NCBI GenBank assembly: GCA_009760885.1
Contig: CM019718.1
Span: 24,057,133-24,121,132 of the forward strand
Source of the DNA: Achatina immaculata
Lineage: Eukaryota; Mollusca; Gastropoda; Stylommatophora; Achatinidae
Reading direction: 5' to 3'
DNA: 64,000 nucleotides
The position numbers and the translations under genes are program-made. Positions 33,843 to 45,389 of this stretch are shown piece by piece. Numbering within the stretch: position 1 is the stretch's first letter; each line of letters opens with the position of its first letter. The notes below the pieces were generated by a model. The model was not told the origin of the DNA. It made no database searches and worked only from the letters and a program-made list of their open reading frames with translations.

Positions 33843-34792
33843 AAAGAAAAGAAAGGCTTATAAAACAAGTGAGAAAAAAATGATAACAAGGAAATTATGT
33901 AACTGTTGAATATCAGAAAAGACAGAAATTTCGGTATAAAAAGTCGATGTCTTCAGACACTGTTAGGAGATGGACACAATGCTGTTTCTTTGTGTATTAA
34001 ATGAAAAAAAAATCATTTATGGGTGTAAAGTTTCCTAGTAGAGTTTACTGTGACATTATAGTCTGTAGATTGCTCTCGTTTACTGACTGCAGTCTTATTA
34101 TACAGTCTGATTACAGACTTATGGCGACCGAGTTACAACTGTTCGTACTTACAGTCAGTTTCCCATAGGACTGTTTGATGTGTTGCGATCTATACAAATA
34201 TTTCCTGTTTGACATTCACAATAAATTCACCACAAGACAAGAGAAGGAGATAAGGTAGCTAACTGCATACTCATCTGATGAGTACAAAATGTATACATTT
34301 GATTGTATGTGCGTGCATGTACATTTTTGTGCCACTGAAATTTTATTATAGTACGTGTTGTGATTCATATTTTATGATTAATTTCCACACAATAGCTGTA
34401 CTAATTTGTATTGTTTTTTATATTTTAAAGTGAAGTTAAACATGTCTATTCATCTTGTAACGTGATTGTATCATAGAACCGTACTTAATGTCTGACCTTC
34501 GTAGGACTGGCTTACAGCTAAATCGATTTACAGTCATACACTCCAGATTAAAAGTACGGACTTAAGTTGTCGCACGACTGTATACTCGTATGTGAATTCT
34601 CAAACGCAAATAGACATAGTTTGAAGTCTCAGATGTATGACACTAAATGAATTGTATCATTTAGGACAAGAAAATATCCTCAGGTAGCTGGTGTTTTTTT
34701 TTTGGGTTAAAAAAACATAAACGAATAAGGCGCAGAGCAGGAAAACTCTCTATCATTTCACGCTCTTCAGATTTTATGATTTTGGTGATTCT

Positions 34793-34942
34793 CCTGCCTA
34801 AATAAGAGCCTGTGATTATCTTCAGGTCACCACTGAAACTTCTGCCTAAATAAGAGCCTGTGATTATCTCCAGATCACCACTGAAACACCTGCTTAAATA
34901 AAGAGCCTGTGATTATCTCCAGGTCACCATTGAAACTTCTGC
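34793..34942. repeat. 49-bp minisatellite, 3 units (copy A)
   Basis: Three units of CCTAAATAAAGAGCCTGTGA plus TTATCTCCAGGTCACCACTG and AAACTTCTG; two lack one A in AATAAAG. Copy B has about 25 units. Confidence 0.92.
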
Positions 34943-35159
34943 CTCATTTGTCTTTACATCTGCCCACTCGCAGCAGAGGTAAAGGTATGAGTGTGTGAAC
35001 TAGAACTTTGCACGCAGTCAAACCGTAAGTGCTCTGTTGTCAGCAATTGACAAAAAATGCCCGCCAGTGCCGCCATCAGCACGTACTCCGTAGCTGGAGG
35101 CGTTATTCCTCTTCCTTCCCAAAACCTTAAACCTGGTAGACATTTTTTCTTGAGGGTGG

Positions 35160-36540
35160 GTGTAAATCAGTATTTATTTCTCTTTAGTTTATCTGATGGA
35201 ATATTTTATCATCATCAGCTGCAAATAGTATTACTGTCTCTATCTAGAGCGCTGCTACTAGGAGAATACGAGTGTGAAGAGATTACACTTGTATAGAATG
35301 GGATGTTGCTATTAAAGATTTGAAAACTACTGTACTGAATTATTACATGCTGTTGTTGCCGTCAGCTTGGTACTTGTTGTTAAACCAAGGGACAGACTGT
35401 CACATTATTATACACTACGTGACTCAACAACAAAACCAGGTTCACCAACTTTACAATAACCACAGAGTGTCACAGTACTTCCCACACACACAGCTAGACT
35501 CACATTTGAACTCATGAAGGAAGCAAGAGTTCAAGTTACAATACAAAGTCAACATTCATTGAATGAATAGAATGTTGGAAGAACTATGTGGATGAGGCAA
35601 AACAAAGAGCTGCCAACATGGCAGGGTGATCACAAAAAGTACTCTGTACATCCTGGGCATGAGAGAAATTTCATGGGGAAGGAAATAATAACCAACATCA
35701 GAGTAGTTACAAATGAAGACACAACTTACAGTTCTATGAAACTCCAAAAATCATCCTCAAAAAGGTGAGAACCACTGTAACACTTTCAGTGTAGTCAATG
35801 ACAATATTACTACACTGATTACATTCTTGCTAACAAAAATTTTGTCCTACATGACAATTACTATAACAATGAATCTAAGGCATAACTGAAAAACTTCTAT
35901 TCAACAGCGATTTCTAGAAAAACTCAAACACAACTTCTACATGAATCTCTAGCTTTCCTCATAATCCTAATCCTCATAATAATCATTTCACTCAGCTCTG
36001 AGTTCTTTTTATAACAGGCGTTTTCTCTGCCATCCTTCCAGAACTATCTCTCTGTGAAATTCACATTCACGCAAAAGGTATTTGTTATGACCTTCACTAT
36101 AGCACGAGATTCCTAACTCCGTGCGACTTCATAAAATCTGACTCATGCCCTGAACTTTTGTACCCTAAACTTTATGAAATCGCCTGTTTAAAGAACTTGG
36201 ACAAGTCTCTTAAAAACAAACTAAATTTAGCTGGCTATAAAAACATGTACAGAGAAAGTTCGATAAAAGTCATCAGAATCTCCGGATGTCAACGTCCAAA
36301 AAATGACCTTCACTGAAAAACCAACCGGACTTTCCAAATTTAACCTTCATACCAGGATAAAATTCATGATTCCCCCTGATTGTTCCACGGTCAGTAACTA
36401 ACCTTTTCCTGACCCTCTACGTCAAAATTAAGTAAGGGCTTTAGTCAAACCGTCAAAAATACTAAATGCATCAGGCATTATGTCCTTCAGATAGAATACT
36501 ATCATAGGGGAACCCCAAGAAATGTCACGAGCCATGGTTT
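35160..36540. other. Copy-A-specific sequence without recognised content
   Basis: Not found at the matching place in copy B (61.62-61.69 kb). AT-rich, no ORF with family resemblance. Confidence 0.5.
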
Positions 36541-36544
36541 TACC

Positions 36545-36610
36545 CACACTGTGGGTCGCCTGATCGGAAAGCCAGTGTCTTTTCCACTGCGCTGTGCCGG
36601 CTCCCGTCCA
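36545..36610 (-). mobile_element. tRNA-like SINE head fragment, copy A
   Basis: Minus strand GGCACAGCGCAGTGGAAAAG then ACACTGGCTTTCCGATCAGG resembles an A-box region of tRNA-derived SINEs; no clear B-box follows. The same fragment is in copy B at 61683-61735. Confidence 0.35.
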
Positions 36611-37009
36611 CTCGTTTCATTTATTCGACACTGCTTTCATGTTAACCAACAAAAGAACTCATTAAGAAAGCAGTAAAATCCATCGTTTCCAGCAAAGTTG
36701 TGGATAATAAAGTGAAGTGACACTTTTTATACATTTGTAAAAAAAAAAAAAACATGAAATCTATCTACTCATAGGTAATAGATCTGATTATACAAATATA
36801 GAATAAAGTTAATAAAACAATTAAATATATAAAGTTCTTTCAAAGAAGTTATAACCAGCGCCCTAAACGAGACTTACAAGGGAAGCTAACTAATTTGTGC
36901 GCCTGAAAGGTCAGTGTTGCGTTACTCTGAGGCCTGCGTCTCAAGTGGCTACCCTAAATGACCTAATATTCGTGCCGGCCCTCATGTTGTTACTGGCCGA
37001 GAAATAGGT

Positions 37010-37191
37010 TTACTCCAACTTTTGCTGCCGTCTGACAAGGCGACATTTATAAGGCCGGACTTGTCGCACAAAGCCTTTCACAGATTCGTCAGTATGTCTG
37101 AAGTCTGCAGGCACCAGCTTCTCGTTGGCAGGTGGCAAGACATCATACTTCTGAAGGATGCTTGTCAGAAACAGAAACTTTCTCGAGCGGG
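37010..37191 (-). pseudogene. Truncated cytochrome P450 last exon, copy A
   Basis: On the minus strand this matches the P450 terminal exon of copy B from RSR(K/M)FLFLTSILQKYDVLPP through the stop at 37010-37012 (YKCRLVRRQQKLE), with few substitutions. Homology ends at 37191, inside the exon. The haem loop FGVGARSCPG and the acceptor are therefore missing, and unrelated sequence follows. Without the cysteine ligand it cannot encode a working P450. Confidence 0.85.
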
Positions 37192-37425
37192 TGTTGTCTC
37201 ATTTGTAGGCTGCTGTCCCAGTACCTATTTATGAAATACCACGCAAAATATGGACTTTAGTAATGTAAGACTAAGTGATAGTAAAGTTTGATGCTTTCAT
37301 ATTAATCTGTTTAAAGAATTACCACAGAAAGAAAGAAAATGCAAGTGACTACGGTGGAAATGTGAAAAAATGGGAGAAATGGTATAAAAGAAAGTGGATA
37401 TGGATCATTATGTCGGAGTGAGATA

Positions 37426-37571
37426 TAATAGCAGTTCAGTTGTAAAGTAAGAAATATGATATCAGTTCAACTGTAAAGTCAGAGGTACGATATCAGTTCA
37501 AGTGTAAATTCAGAGATACGATATGATTTCAATTGTAAAGTCAGAGACATGATATCAGTTCAATTTTAAAG
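37426..37571. repeat. 31-bp minisatellite (about 4.5 units)
   Basis: Units GATATCAGTTCAACTGTAAA plus GTCAGAG(G/A)TAC with moderate divergence. Confidence 0.85.
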
Positions 37572-37579
37572 CGTACAAA

Positions 37580-39460
37580 AACAAGATTAGAAGTTGAAAA
37601 AGAAAAAAATACTTGTTTAAATAAAAGGAATAGTTGTTTTTTTGTTGTTTAATACCTTTTTTTATACAGGGGGAGGGGGTAATTTGGGAACTTTGTGATT
37701 AAAAAACGAACTTGATGATTAACTTGATGTTAGAAAAATGTTCCGCCACGAAGACGCGGTATACACAAGCCATACTCCGCTGTCAGTTAAATTGTGTCAT
37801 TTATATCAGCGCCCTATGACCTCAACCTAAATATTATTGTTGCCAACATAATACACTTTACACATCGTCAGGTTTCCAGTGGACCACCCTGCGTAAGACT
37901 GAACTAGTTTATGTTAGAAGGCGGACGAAAGTTAACAGCTGTGCTGTTTAAAAAAATATTAGCAAATGGCAAACTATGTGCCATTTTTATATATCAAATA
38001 AAAAAATTATTTAAATTATGTTTTTCATGTTGTAAATTTCATTCTGTGAATCGTCAGATCCCCAGGTCCGCCCTGTACGATAATATAATGTTGTTTGACA
38101 TACGGGGTGGTTGTAATGTCTGGGACACATGGGCATCAACGCGGTACAATAATAATAATAATAGCTGTTTGTTTTCTTGGGTGATCTCTAATGGCACTGT
38201 TAATATTAATTAATGTAATATTTAGAATAATTTACGTGTAAAAAACATTTTTGTTTTCATATATTTGTGAATTTGCCTCTACAGAAGATTAAGTATACTG
38301 AAAAAAAATGTGTTAACAAAAGACTGCGCAGGAACATATTTCGTATGTATCTCATGAAATCTTAGTGTGTCTTTAATCATACATTACGTTACGTTCAAAT
38401 GCAAACAAAAAAAATATACTCTTACCAAGATATAGATCATGATCTTCAGTGACCTGGACAGTATGTGTAGCATGGCCTTGTATGTAATTATTATAGTATT
38501 ATTATTATTAATGATACGATTAGGAAGTGATTATGAATATAATTACGAATGTATTGTAGGCAAAATAGTGGCATCAAATAGCAATTGAAAAAAATGGGTA
38601 GCAAATTTAGAGAAAGGTAGGAGAGGTAAAACTTCCGCGACTTAATATTAGGACAGAACGGTCAGAAGAATAGATACTTAGAAATGCAAAACGCTAATCA
38701 AAGGTAAACTGAAAAGACAGGCACAGCGACGCCGAGAGATAGGAAATACTAAGGAAGGACGCTCGGAAGTAAATTAGTCCAGTACTAACAACGCGATGTC
38801 ACGCAAACACTCTAACAACTAGCCGTGGTGGAAACATTTAGTCATTGACCCTAGACGGATGCAGGAAGGGCCAAAGGTATTGTTGGCGAAAGATATAAAG
38901 AATCCATGAAGCATGTAGATGAAAGAGATGGTGGACTTAATTAAAAATAACAATTAGATAGACGGAATTGAAGTGACTAACACGTATGGCATGTTCCTAT
39001 TTTTCGGACGCCATTTGCGCTCAGTTTTGGAAATAAAGGAGTAGACCGACTAGGCCACTGAGCAATTAAATATTTAGAGGCGTGCCCTATTGGACAATTG
39101 GCTTAAGACATATAAGTCGGGGTAGAGGGGTAGTATTTTAGAGGAACGAGATACGAAAGACGGCAGAACACCAGGGAGACACGAAAGGAGAACACAAGCA
39201 GACAATTAGAAGAACAAGAAAGAGAACGAGATGTAGTGTTAGGGTGAAGATGTGATTCTAGTGATTTCGTAGATTTGTTACTTTGAAACTTCAAGTATCG
39301 GGATTTAGTCGAGGAATTAGTTGACCAAGTATTGCAGATCTGATATAGTACTGAGTAGGAAATGTTCTCGTATCAAGTATAGAATATTGTGAAGTTGAGA
39401 ACATTGATGGAACGTCAGGCTGAGAGAATAACTTCTTTTTTTTTACATATTACTTCCTGC
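37580..39460. other. No recognisable feature
   Basis: AT-rich with short AAT runs. No coding exon with a supported acceptor or donor was seen. Confidence 0.45.
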
Positions 39461-39470
39461 ACTGATTGCA

Positions 39471-39730
39471 GGGGGGCCGGCTAGCGTAGTGGTTAGAGCA
39501 CTCGTCTAGCAACCAAATGGTTGAGCGGGACTTTTTTCCGACCAATACGGCCCTGAGGTCGACCCAGCCTCGTAAAATGGGTACCAGAGAAAATCTGGGA
39601 AGTAAAGGCAGCGAGGAAAGGAACTGGTCACCCTACCTCATACGCTGATGACCCAGCATAATGAGGTCTCTAACGCTTCACCCCCTACGGCATTTGAAAT
39701 GCTATGGGACTATCTTTACTTTACTTACTT
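39471..39730 (+). mobile_element. tRNA-derived SINE, family 1 copy 1 (B-box deleted)
   Basis: Begins GGGGGGCCGGC, with an A-box TAGCGTAGTGGTTAGAGCAC at 39483-39502. The body runs GACCAATACGGCC..GTCGACCCAGCCTCGTAAAA..CACCCTACCTCATACGCTGA to a TTTAC-rich tail. It is flanked by a perfect 10-bp duplication ACTGATTGCA at 39461-39470 and 39731-39740. Relative to copy 2 it lacks 20 bp containing the B-box. Confidence 0.92.
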
Positions 39731-40337
39731 ACTGATTGCATATATAAGAGTGAAACAGAAATATTGCGCTTTATTTCATTTAATTATATATTTCTCAGCT
39801 TTTCATATATTTGTTATATGCGCAACATATTTGTAGAATGTCCGGAAGAGAGTTAAAGTTGAATGATAAAAGGGAGAATGTTAGACGGGCCTGCGTTCCC
39901 AATTCTTAACCCGTTAGCAATAAAGATCAATCAATTAATCAATTCAACGAATCCATCAGTCAATCCATATATTCCAAAATCTCGACAGTTCCGTTAGATT
40001 TGTAAATGAACTTAATTTCTCAAACTGAAAACCAAAAAAACAAAGAAAGCGACAGATGATTTCGGGAAAGACATATTCTTTGTATCTCACACCCATGTAA
40101 AAATCGACAGAATGAACTAAGAGGAAAGTGGGGATATTTCTGCTGCAATTACCATTCTTTCTGACTTGCTACTTTAGAGATCAGATTTCTACTTCTTATA
40201 ATGTAGTGCAAAACAGATATAGCATGTTATAAAACTCATTTTTCTTTTTGTAGATAAGTTCCTGTGTAACAGCATTGTCTTAACAGTGTGTCCTTTTCAG
40301 CACCGACTACAAAGACAAAGCAAATCTTATATAACAG

Positions 40338-40353
40338 CCCCCCCCCCCCCCCC
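40338..40353 (+). repeat. Poly(C) tract, 16 nt
   Basis: Uninterrupted C run. Confidence 0.95.
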
Positions 40354-40682
40354 GCCTTGTGTTCAGTCTATCTCTAGATGCATTCTTCCTTCATCAGTTC
40401 TCTCTCTTTTAAAAGGCCCATTATTCGCCAAAATACCTCTTCTGACGACTTCATAACACAGAGATACAGTCCGTCAGCTATCAAAGAATATATACATTTA
40501 TTAAAGATAAAATTAGGTGATAGAGAATCCGTTAGTCGTTGGAAAACTTATCATTGGAAAGAAGTGAATAACAAAGTTAAAAGAAAAAAAAAAACTGATT
40601 GAACTGATATGACAGTACAGGATAGGGAATCAAGTGAAATTACTGAAAATAGAAAGAATGTGCAGAATGGAGAAACATAATT

Positions 40683-40698
40683 CCCCCCCCCCCCCCCC
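40683..40698 (+). repeat. Poly(C) tract, 16 nt
   Basis: Uninterrupted C run. Confidence 0.95.
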
Positions 40699-40896
40699 GC
40701 CTACATACTTGGCATATAAATCAATAAACAGATGTAACTACTGTGTACATTTTTTCCTCCATATTCTATATTCTTTGCATATTTTATATTATCAATCTCT
40801 TCCTTTGTTGTTCAATTTCTTACACGTTTTAATATCTCTTTCATGATCTCCTCTACCAAGCATGCATTGTCAAACTCTTCTACATCACACAAACAG

Positions 40897-41357
40897 AGAT
40901 CTTCATTCATTCATTCATGTGCATGTCCCTTGCAGAACTTTGCCTCCCTAACAGCTCTCCTGTAGGCTCCTCGGTTGTGAGGAAGATGGCCTGCTGCTGA
41001 TGCATCCATTTGCAGATCATCAATGATGTCCTGCAGCCATCTTCGCCTTAGTCTTCCTCTCCTTTTTCCCATTATGTACCCTTCCAAGACGGTCTTTTCC
41101 AGATTATCATGATGTTTAATGTGTCCAAAATATTTAAGTTTCTTCCTTACTAGCCAGTCTTCTTCAATATTAAGTTCATATAGTATAGATATATTTGTTC
41201 TTTTTTGTGTCCATGATATTTTAAGAACTCTTCTATAGCTTTTACATTCAAAGCCATTTATGTGTTTCTCAGCTGTTTTGTTAAGTGTCCAGATCTCACA
41301 GGCATATGCCGCAATGGGAAAGATGCATGTCTTTAAAAATCTTATTTTTGTAAATCT
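40897..41357 (-). mobile_element. LINE family C, 5'-truncated copy
   Basis: On the minus strand it matches the family-C 3' part: thumb end with IFPIAAYACEIWTLN-like and CYRRVLKISWTQK, KYFGHIKHHDNLEKTVLEG, MGKRKRGRLRRRW and the 3' end GACATGCACATGAATGAATG, i.e. an (AATG)n tail. Stops are few. The RT core is absent. Confidence 0.85.
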
Positions 41358-41657
41358 TACAAGAAAAAAAAACTCTTCTTACACATTTATGTGCTGTGAA
41401 AAATTAAGGAGAATTTTAACAGAAAAACATACACAACTACCATCATTGCCAAATGTTTGAAATGAAAACTATTGCACATTTGTAAGTGTAGATGCACCGT
41501 CTTCTAGTTCACTGAACCGTGCCAGACAACTCGCTGCTTCAAGCATGAAACGACACTTAGTATAATCGGCGTCTCAAAGCAAACATGTCAAGTCATTTGA
41601 AGAAAATGAATGAACATTTAATGCTTCAGTTACAATTACAGTAATCCAGTACCGGAG

Positions 41658-41904
41658 CACTCGTCTAGCAACCAAATGGTCGAGGGTTCGAATCCCCAGC
41701 TGAGCGGGATTTTTTTTCCGACCAATACGGCCCCGAGGTCGACCCAGCCTCGTAAAATGGGTACCAGAGAAAATCTGGGAAGTAAAGGCAGCGAGGAAAG
41801 GAACTGGTCACCCTACCTCATACGCTGATGACCCAGCATAATGAGGTCTCTAACGCTTCACCCCCTACGGCATTTGCTATGGGACTATCTTTACTTTTTA
41901 CTTT
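41658..41904 (+). mobile_element. tRNA-derived SINE, family 1 copy 2 (5'-truncated)
   Basis: Starts within the tRNA-like head at CACTCGTCTAGC, keeps the B-box GGTTCGAATCCCC at 41683-41695, then the same body and TTTAC tail as copy 1. It is flanked by a 10-bp duplication AGTACCGGAG at 41648-41657 and 41905-41914. The A-box is lost by 5' truncation. Confidence 0.92.
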
Positions 41905-42019
41905 AGTACCGGAGAGAACTAGTTAGCAGACAAGGTTTACACAACATGTGGGGTTATCACGACACTGAACTGTGGACTAGAAAAAAGTAAATCTGACCGT
42001 TTTATGTCATGGATGTGGA

Positions 42020-42238
42020 TAGGGGATATCGTGTTAGTGTCCATATTTTTCTTCACCTGTCGGTACGCTAGAGGGTGATGAGGGCACCATCTGTCCTGGC
42101 CGCCTTTCCTTCCCCAGCTCTAGAATAGGTCGGGTACCCATTTCTAAAGCTGTGTATCTAGTGCGCCTGCGGCCATATTCGAACCACCGACCTCCATCAT
42201 GAGAGACTAGTGCCCTAACCGCGTCTCCACTCAAACGT
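42020..42238 (-). mobile_element. tRNA-derived SINE, second family
   Basis: Minus strand: A-box-like GTGGAGACGCGGTTAGGGCA, B-box GGTGGTTCGAATATGG, then a body GGTACCCGACC..GGCGGCCAGGACAGATGG and an end GAAGAAAAATATGG. It differs from the 39.5/41.7-kb family. Confidence 0.75.
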
Positions 42239-42254
42239 CCTATAGTTGAGAGGA

Positions 42255-42720
42255 TGTCAGAAAATGATTAAGAAATAACCTCACTATGGACTGCCTCAAA
42301 GCCAGCTCTCAGGAAGGTCCTTGTGAAGATCTTTAACTAACTGTTAGGAGGTGGGTGAAACATTTCAAAGATGGAACCACGAGCATCAAAGATATGCCTC
42401 GCAGCGGTCGCCCTCGAACTGCCTCAACTGAATACAACGTGGAAAGGGTTAACAACATCAGTAAACAAGACAGACGTGTCACATTGTCTGAAATCGATGT
42501 AAATCTTGAAATATGACACAATGCAGCACAGGAAATGATTAAAACCCTATGCTATAGAAAAGTTTGTGCCCTCTGGGTCCCACAGGAGTTCGCTTCTGAG
42601 AACGTCCAGAAAGTAGGGCGTCTGTGCCGTCGGTCAGCTGGAACGGAATTCTACCGGGAGGATATTTCCAAACTTTCAGAGCGATGGGGAAAATGTGTGC
42701 AGAGAAACTGAGATTATATT
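42255..42720 (+). mobile_element. Mariner transposon relic, internally deleted
   Basis: Reads RWVKHFKDGTTSIKDMPRSG then RPRTAST, VERVNNISKQDRRVTLSEID, and after a stop YRKVCALWVPQEF, which is the N-terminal half of a mariner transposase up to the WVP linker. It then jumps to FYREDISKLSERWGKCVQ, the C-terminal end of the same protein. The catalytic DD34D core is deleted, with the junction near 42620-42650. Confidence 0.8.
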
Positions 42721-42729
42721 GAAAAGTGA

Positions 42730-43490
42730 AGAAAAGGATGCACTAGGGCATAGTGTTGAACAGGGAAAAGGTCATGGTTTTCCCGGTGGCCGGGCTGTAC
42801 CTGTTACTGGAGCACAATATAGTGGGCGGGAGATGTTGTTTGTTCCCATGGCAAATATACCGTTAATGCAATACATTGATCTCCACTCCCTCTTTCAGTA
42901 CTGAAACATCAGTAAGAATTCTTCAGTTTTCATTCGTGACACAGACATTCAATGAATTTTATTCACATTCAGCAGGGGGTTTCCAGTCTGACAAATACTG
43001 AGGATAGCTTGTGCAGGTAACACTCTCAGCACAGACCTGACTCGGTTCCATAGCTCTGCACCTTTAAAAGAGGTTTTTGACGTCCGAGCTAGGGTAGAGG
43101 GGAATGTAGATGAAGTAGTGTGGGATCAAGGGTGGAATTCTGTTATAATTTTTATGTGACCGTCATCTTAAGTGTAACAGGACGGAACGGTACAGAATCC
43201 AAAAATAAACGGCTGACGTCACAGAAGGTGTCATGTGAGCGAAAAAAAAAACCAAAAAGAGACCGGGCCCTATATTCTGAGAGCGGGGGTGTTGAATTTC
43301 CAATAGAAGTAAGTAGTACTGGAATAGTACATGAGGGATAAACCTAGTTATAGGGAACAGGAATAGGATGTACGATGAAGTAGGATAGGGAGCGCAGAGT
43401 GGATCAGTAAACGAATAGCGTAGTTTACATTGTCATAGAAGTTCCAGTGAATTAGAAAGGGGGGTTAGAAACAATCCACAGTTAGCTGGT
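42730..43490. other. No recognisable feature
   Basis: Short frames only. Confidence 0.5.
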
Positions 43491-43493
43491 GGT

Positions 43494-43509
43494 GGGGGGG
43501 GGGGGGGGG
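43494..43509 (+). repeat. Poly(G) tract, 16 nt
   Basis: 16 G, 32 bp before the hAT terminal repeat. Confidence 0.95.
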
Positions 43510-43541
43510 AAAGGGAGGTTGAAAAGATAAATACTCTAGAC

Positions 43542-45385
43542 CAGCGGTTCTCAGACCCTTTTGCTGCACGGCCCACATTTAAAAGTCAAACATATCTGCG
43601 GCCCACTAATAAAGTGCTTTATATTTGCAAGGTAGAAATCGAATTTTATAAAGTATTATGTCATATTTTCTCTACATGTTTAACTGCATATTTATTGCTA
43701 CACAAAAGTTCTTTTCATTTACCTTAAAGATGGCACCGTTTCCCGTTGGATAGCATGTCTATTCTGGCAGGAATTTGTGACAAACACACTCGGAGATAAT
43801 CCTCCACGTTCTTTCTTGAGCGATACTTCGTTTTCATGCCAGTCATTGCAGAAAATGAAACTTCGCATAAATAAGTTGTTGAAAAAGGTAGAAGAACTTT
43901 CATCTCCAGGGCTGACAAAAACGGATATTCCAGCGAAACAGTGTACTAAAAGGAAGAGATATCCAGAGCGAGGTCGTTAAATTTGATTTGTAATGTGCGA
44001 TCGCTAGACAGTTCCTCTAATTCTTCTTGTGCACGATCGGTTAATTCAGAGAATGCACACTGAAAATGATTACGAATCCAATCGTACGCTTTAATGTCTT
44101 CGAGCGTGAAATATTTGTCAAAATATTCAGCAAAAGATGTCAGACGCCCTTTTATTACATCAATGACCCCTTCCAGAATCTCGCCATTAACTTCATTGCT
44201 CTCTATAAATTCACAGAACAAGTGAAACATGTCTTGTGATTTGTCTTGGAGTCGCGTGCGCCAAAGTCGTAGTTTCTTCTTAAAGGCTGTAACTTTGTCG
44301 TATGTCTTGAGTATACTGGTATCTTTACTCGGCAGTGATATGTTCAAACTGTTCAAAAGGCTAAAATGTCAGCAAAGTATGCCAGCATGGCAAGCCACTC
44401 AGTATTAGCGACCTTACCTGCCATGTCGAGACTGTGTTTTGTCAAAAACTGCAACAATTCTAAACGAAGCTCAAACACCCTTGCAAGAACTTTTCCTCTG
44501 GACAACCAACGCACAACCAAGTGCAATATGAGAGCTTGTGTTCTGCATCTGACTCAATACAAAGTTAGCAAATAATCGACTGTTTACTGTTATAGGTTTT
44601 GAGAATTTTACAATCTGAACACAGTCTTCGAGTATAGATCCCAGAGTTTCATTCAACTTCTTTGAAGCGAATACCTCACGATGGATCATGCAATGGGTGC
44701 CTACAGTCTCTGGTGACACTTGCTTTATGCGAGTTACAACACCACTGTTGTGGCCAGTCAGCACCTTTGGTGTAAACACCGATGCAATTCGTCCACTGCA
44801 ATCCAAAAAGTGTGGAAAAAAATAGTTTAAAAAGTATTTCATCGCCCGTCTCTCTCGCTGGCATGGCAATGACTTGTAAAAATAAATTCCTCTTGCGTAC
44901 TATTTTGCCAACAATAGCGAACATAAACGAGAAACTGTGACTCATCTAACTGAATAGCAAACTCAATAGATTTTAATCGTTCAGTTAGCTGCGCGACGAT
45001 GTCCTCGGATATTTCAGATATTCTTCTGCGGGCAGTATCGTCCGAGATGGGAATGCTTTTCAGTTTTGTAGCGTATTCTGAGCCCTACAATACGTCACAA
45101 ATCTCAACAGCGGCTGACATGACAAGATCTTCTCCAATCGTGTGCAGTTTCTTGGATTTTGCGATTCTCTGGGCAATCAGGCACGATGCTTTAAGAGCTT
45201 TTTCGTTGAGAGTGGCTCTTACTTTTAACACTATCTTCTATTTACTATATTCCTCGGCTTTACGTTCGAAACATTCGGTTTTATTCTGTAGATCTGGATG
45301 TTTTGTAGTTAAATGACGACGAAATTTCATCGGCGTCATTGCTTCATTAGAGAGGATTTGCAAACATATGCAGGAAACTCTCTAC
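43542..45385 (-). mobile_element. hAT transposon (ZBED/SCAND3-like transposase), decayed
   Basis: Minus-strand frames, broken by several shifts and stops, follow a hAT transposase of the type also domesticated in vertebrate ZBED/SCAND3 genes. They start with the BED-finger end (EAMTPMKFRRHLTTKHPDLQ near 45340, then CFERKAEE). The middle has VVTRIKQVSPETVGTHCMIH and RALVVQRKSS-like parts, then SEFIESNEVNGE-like helices and DIKAYDWIRNHFQCAFSEL. The C-terminal dimerisation region TYLCEVSFSAMTGMKTKYRS sits at 43724-43890. The 3' terminal inverted repeat starts CAGCGGTTCTCAGACCC at 43542. No matching 5' terminal repeat was found above 45.4 kb, so the copy looks truncated there. Confidence 0.82.
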
Positions 45386-45389
45386 CGCA

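Larger units (their letters stand above)
27205..37191 (+). repeat. Segmental duplication, copy A
   Basis: This 10-kb segment is collinear with 55330-62310 (copy B) in the same orientation. Matching blocks are 27205-27740/55330-55790, 29585-30130/55795-56710, 30832-31883/56750-57787, 33185-35160/57780-61615 and 36540-37191/61685-62301. Differences are two family-A LINEs here (27.99-29.32 and 31.88-33.18 kb), extra sequence at 30.15-30.83 and 35.16-36.54 kb here, and larger microsatellite and minisatellite arrays in B. Block order and many near-identical stretches exclude chance. Confidence 0.88.

Noticed and set aside
39471..39545. Functional tRNA gene at the A-box
   Set aside because: B-box is deleted and no cloverleaf can be formed; it is the head of a SINE with target-site duplications.
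43777..44575. Plus-strand ORFs within the hAT element
   Set aside because: They are antisense shadows of the minus-strand transposase.
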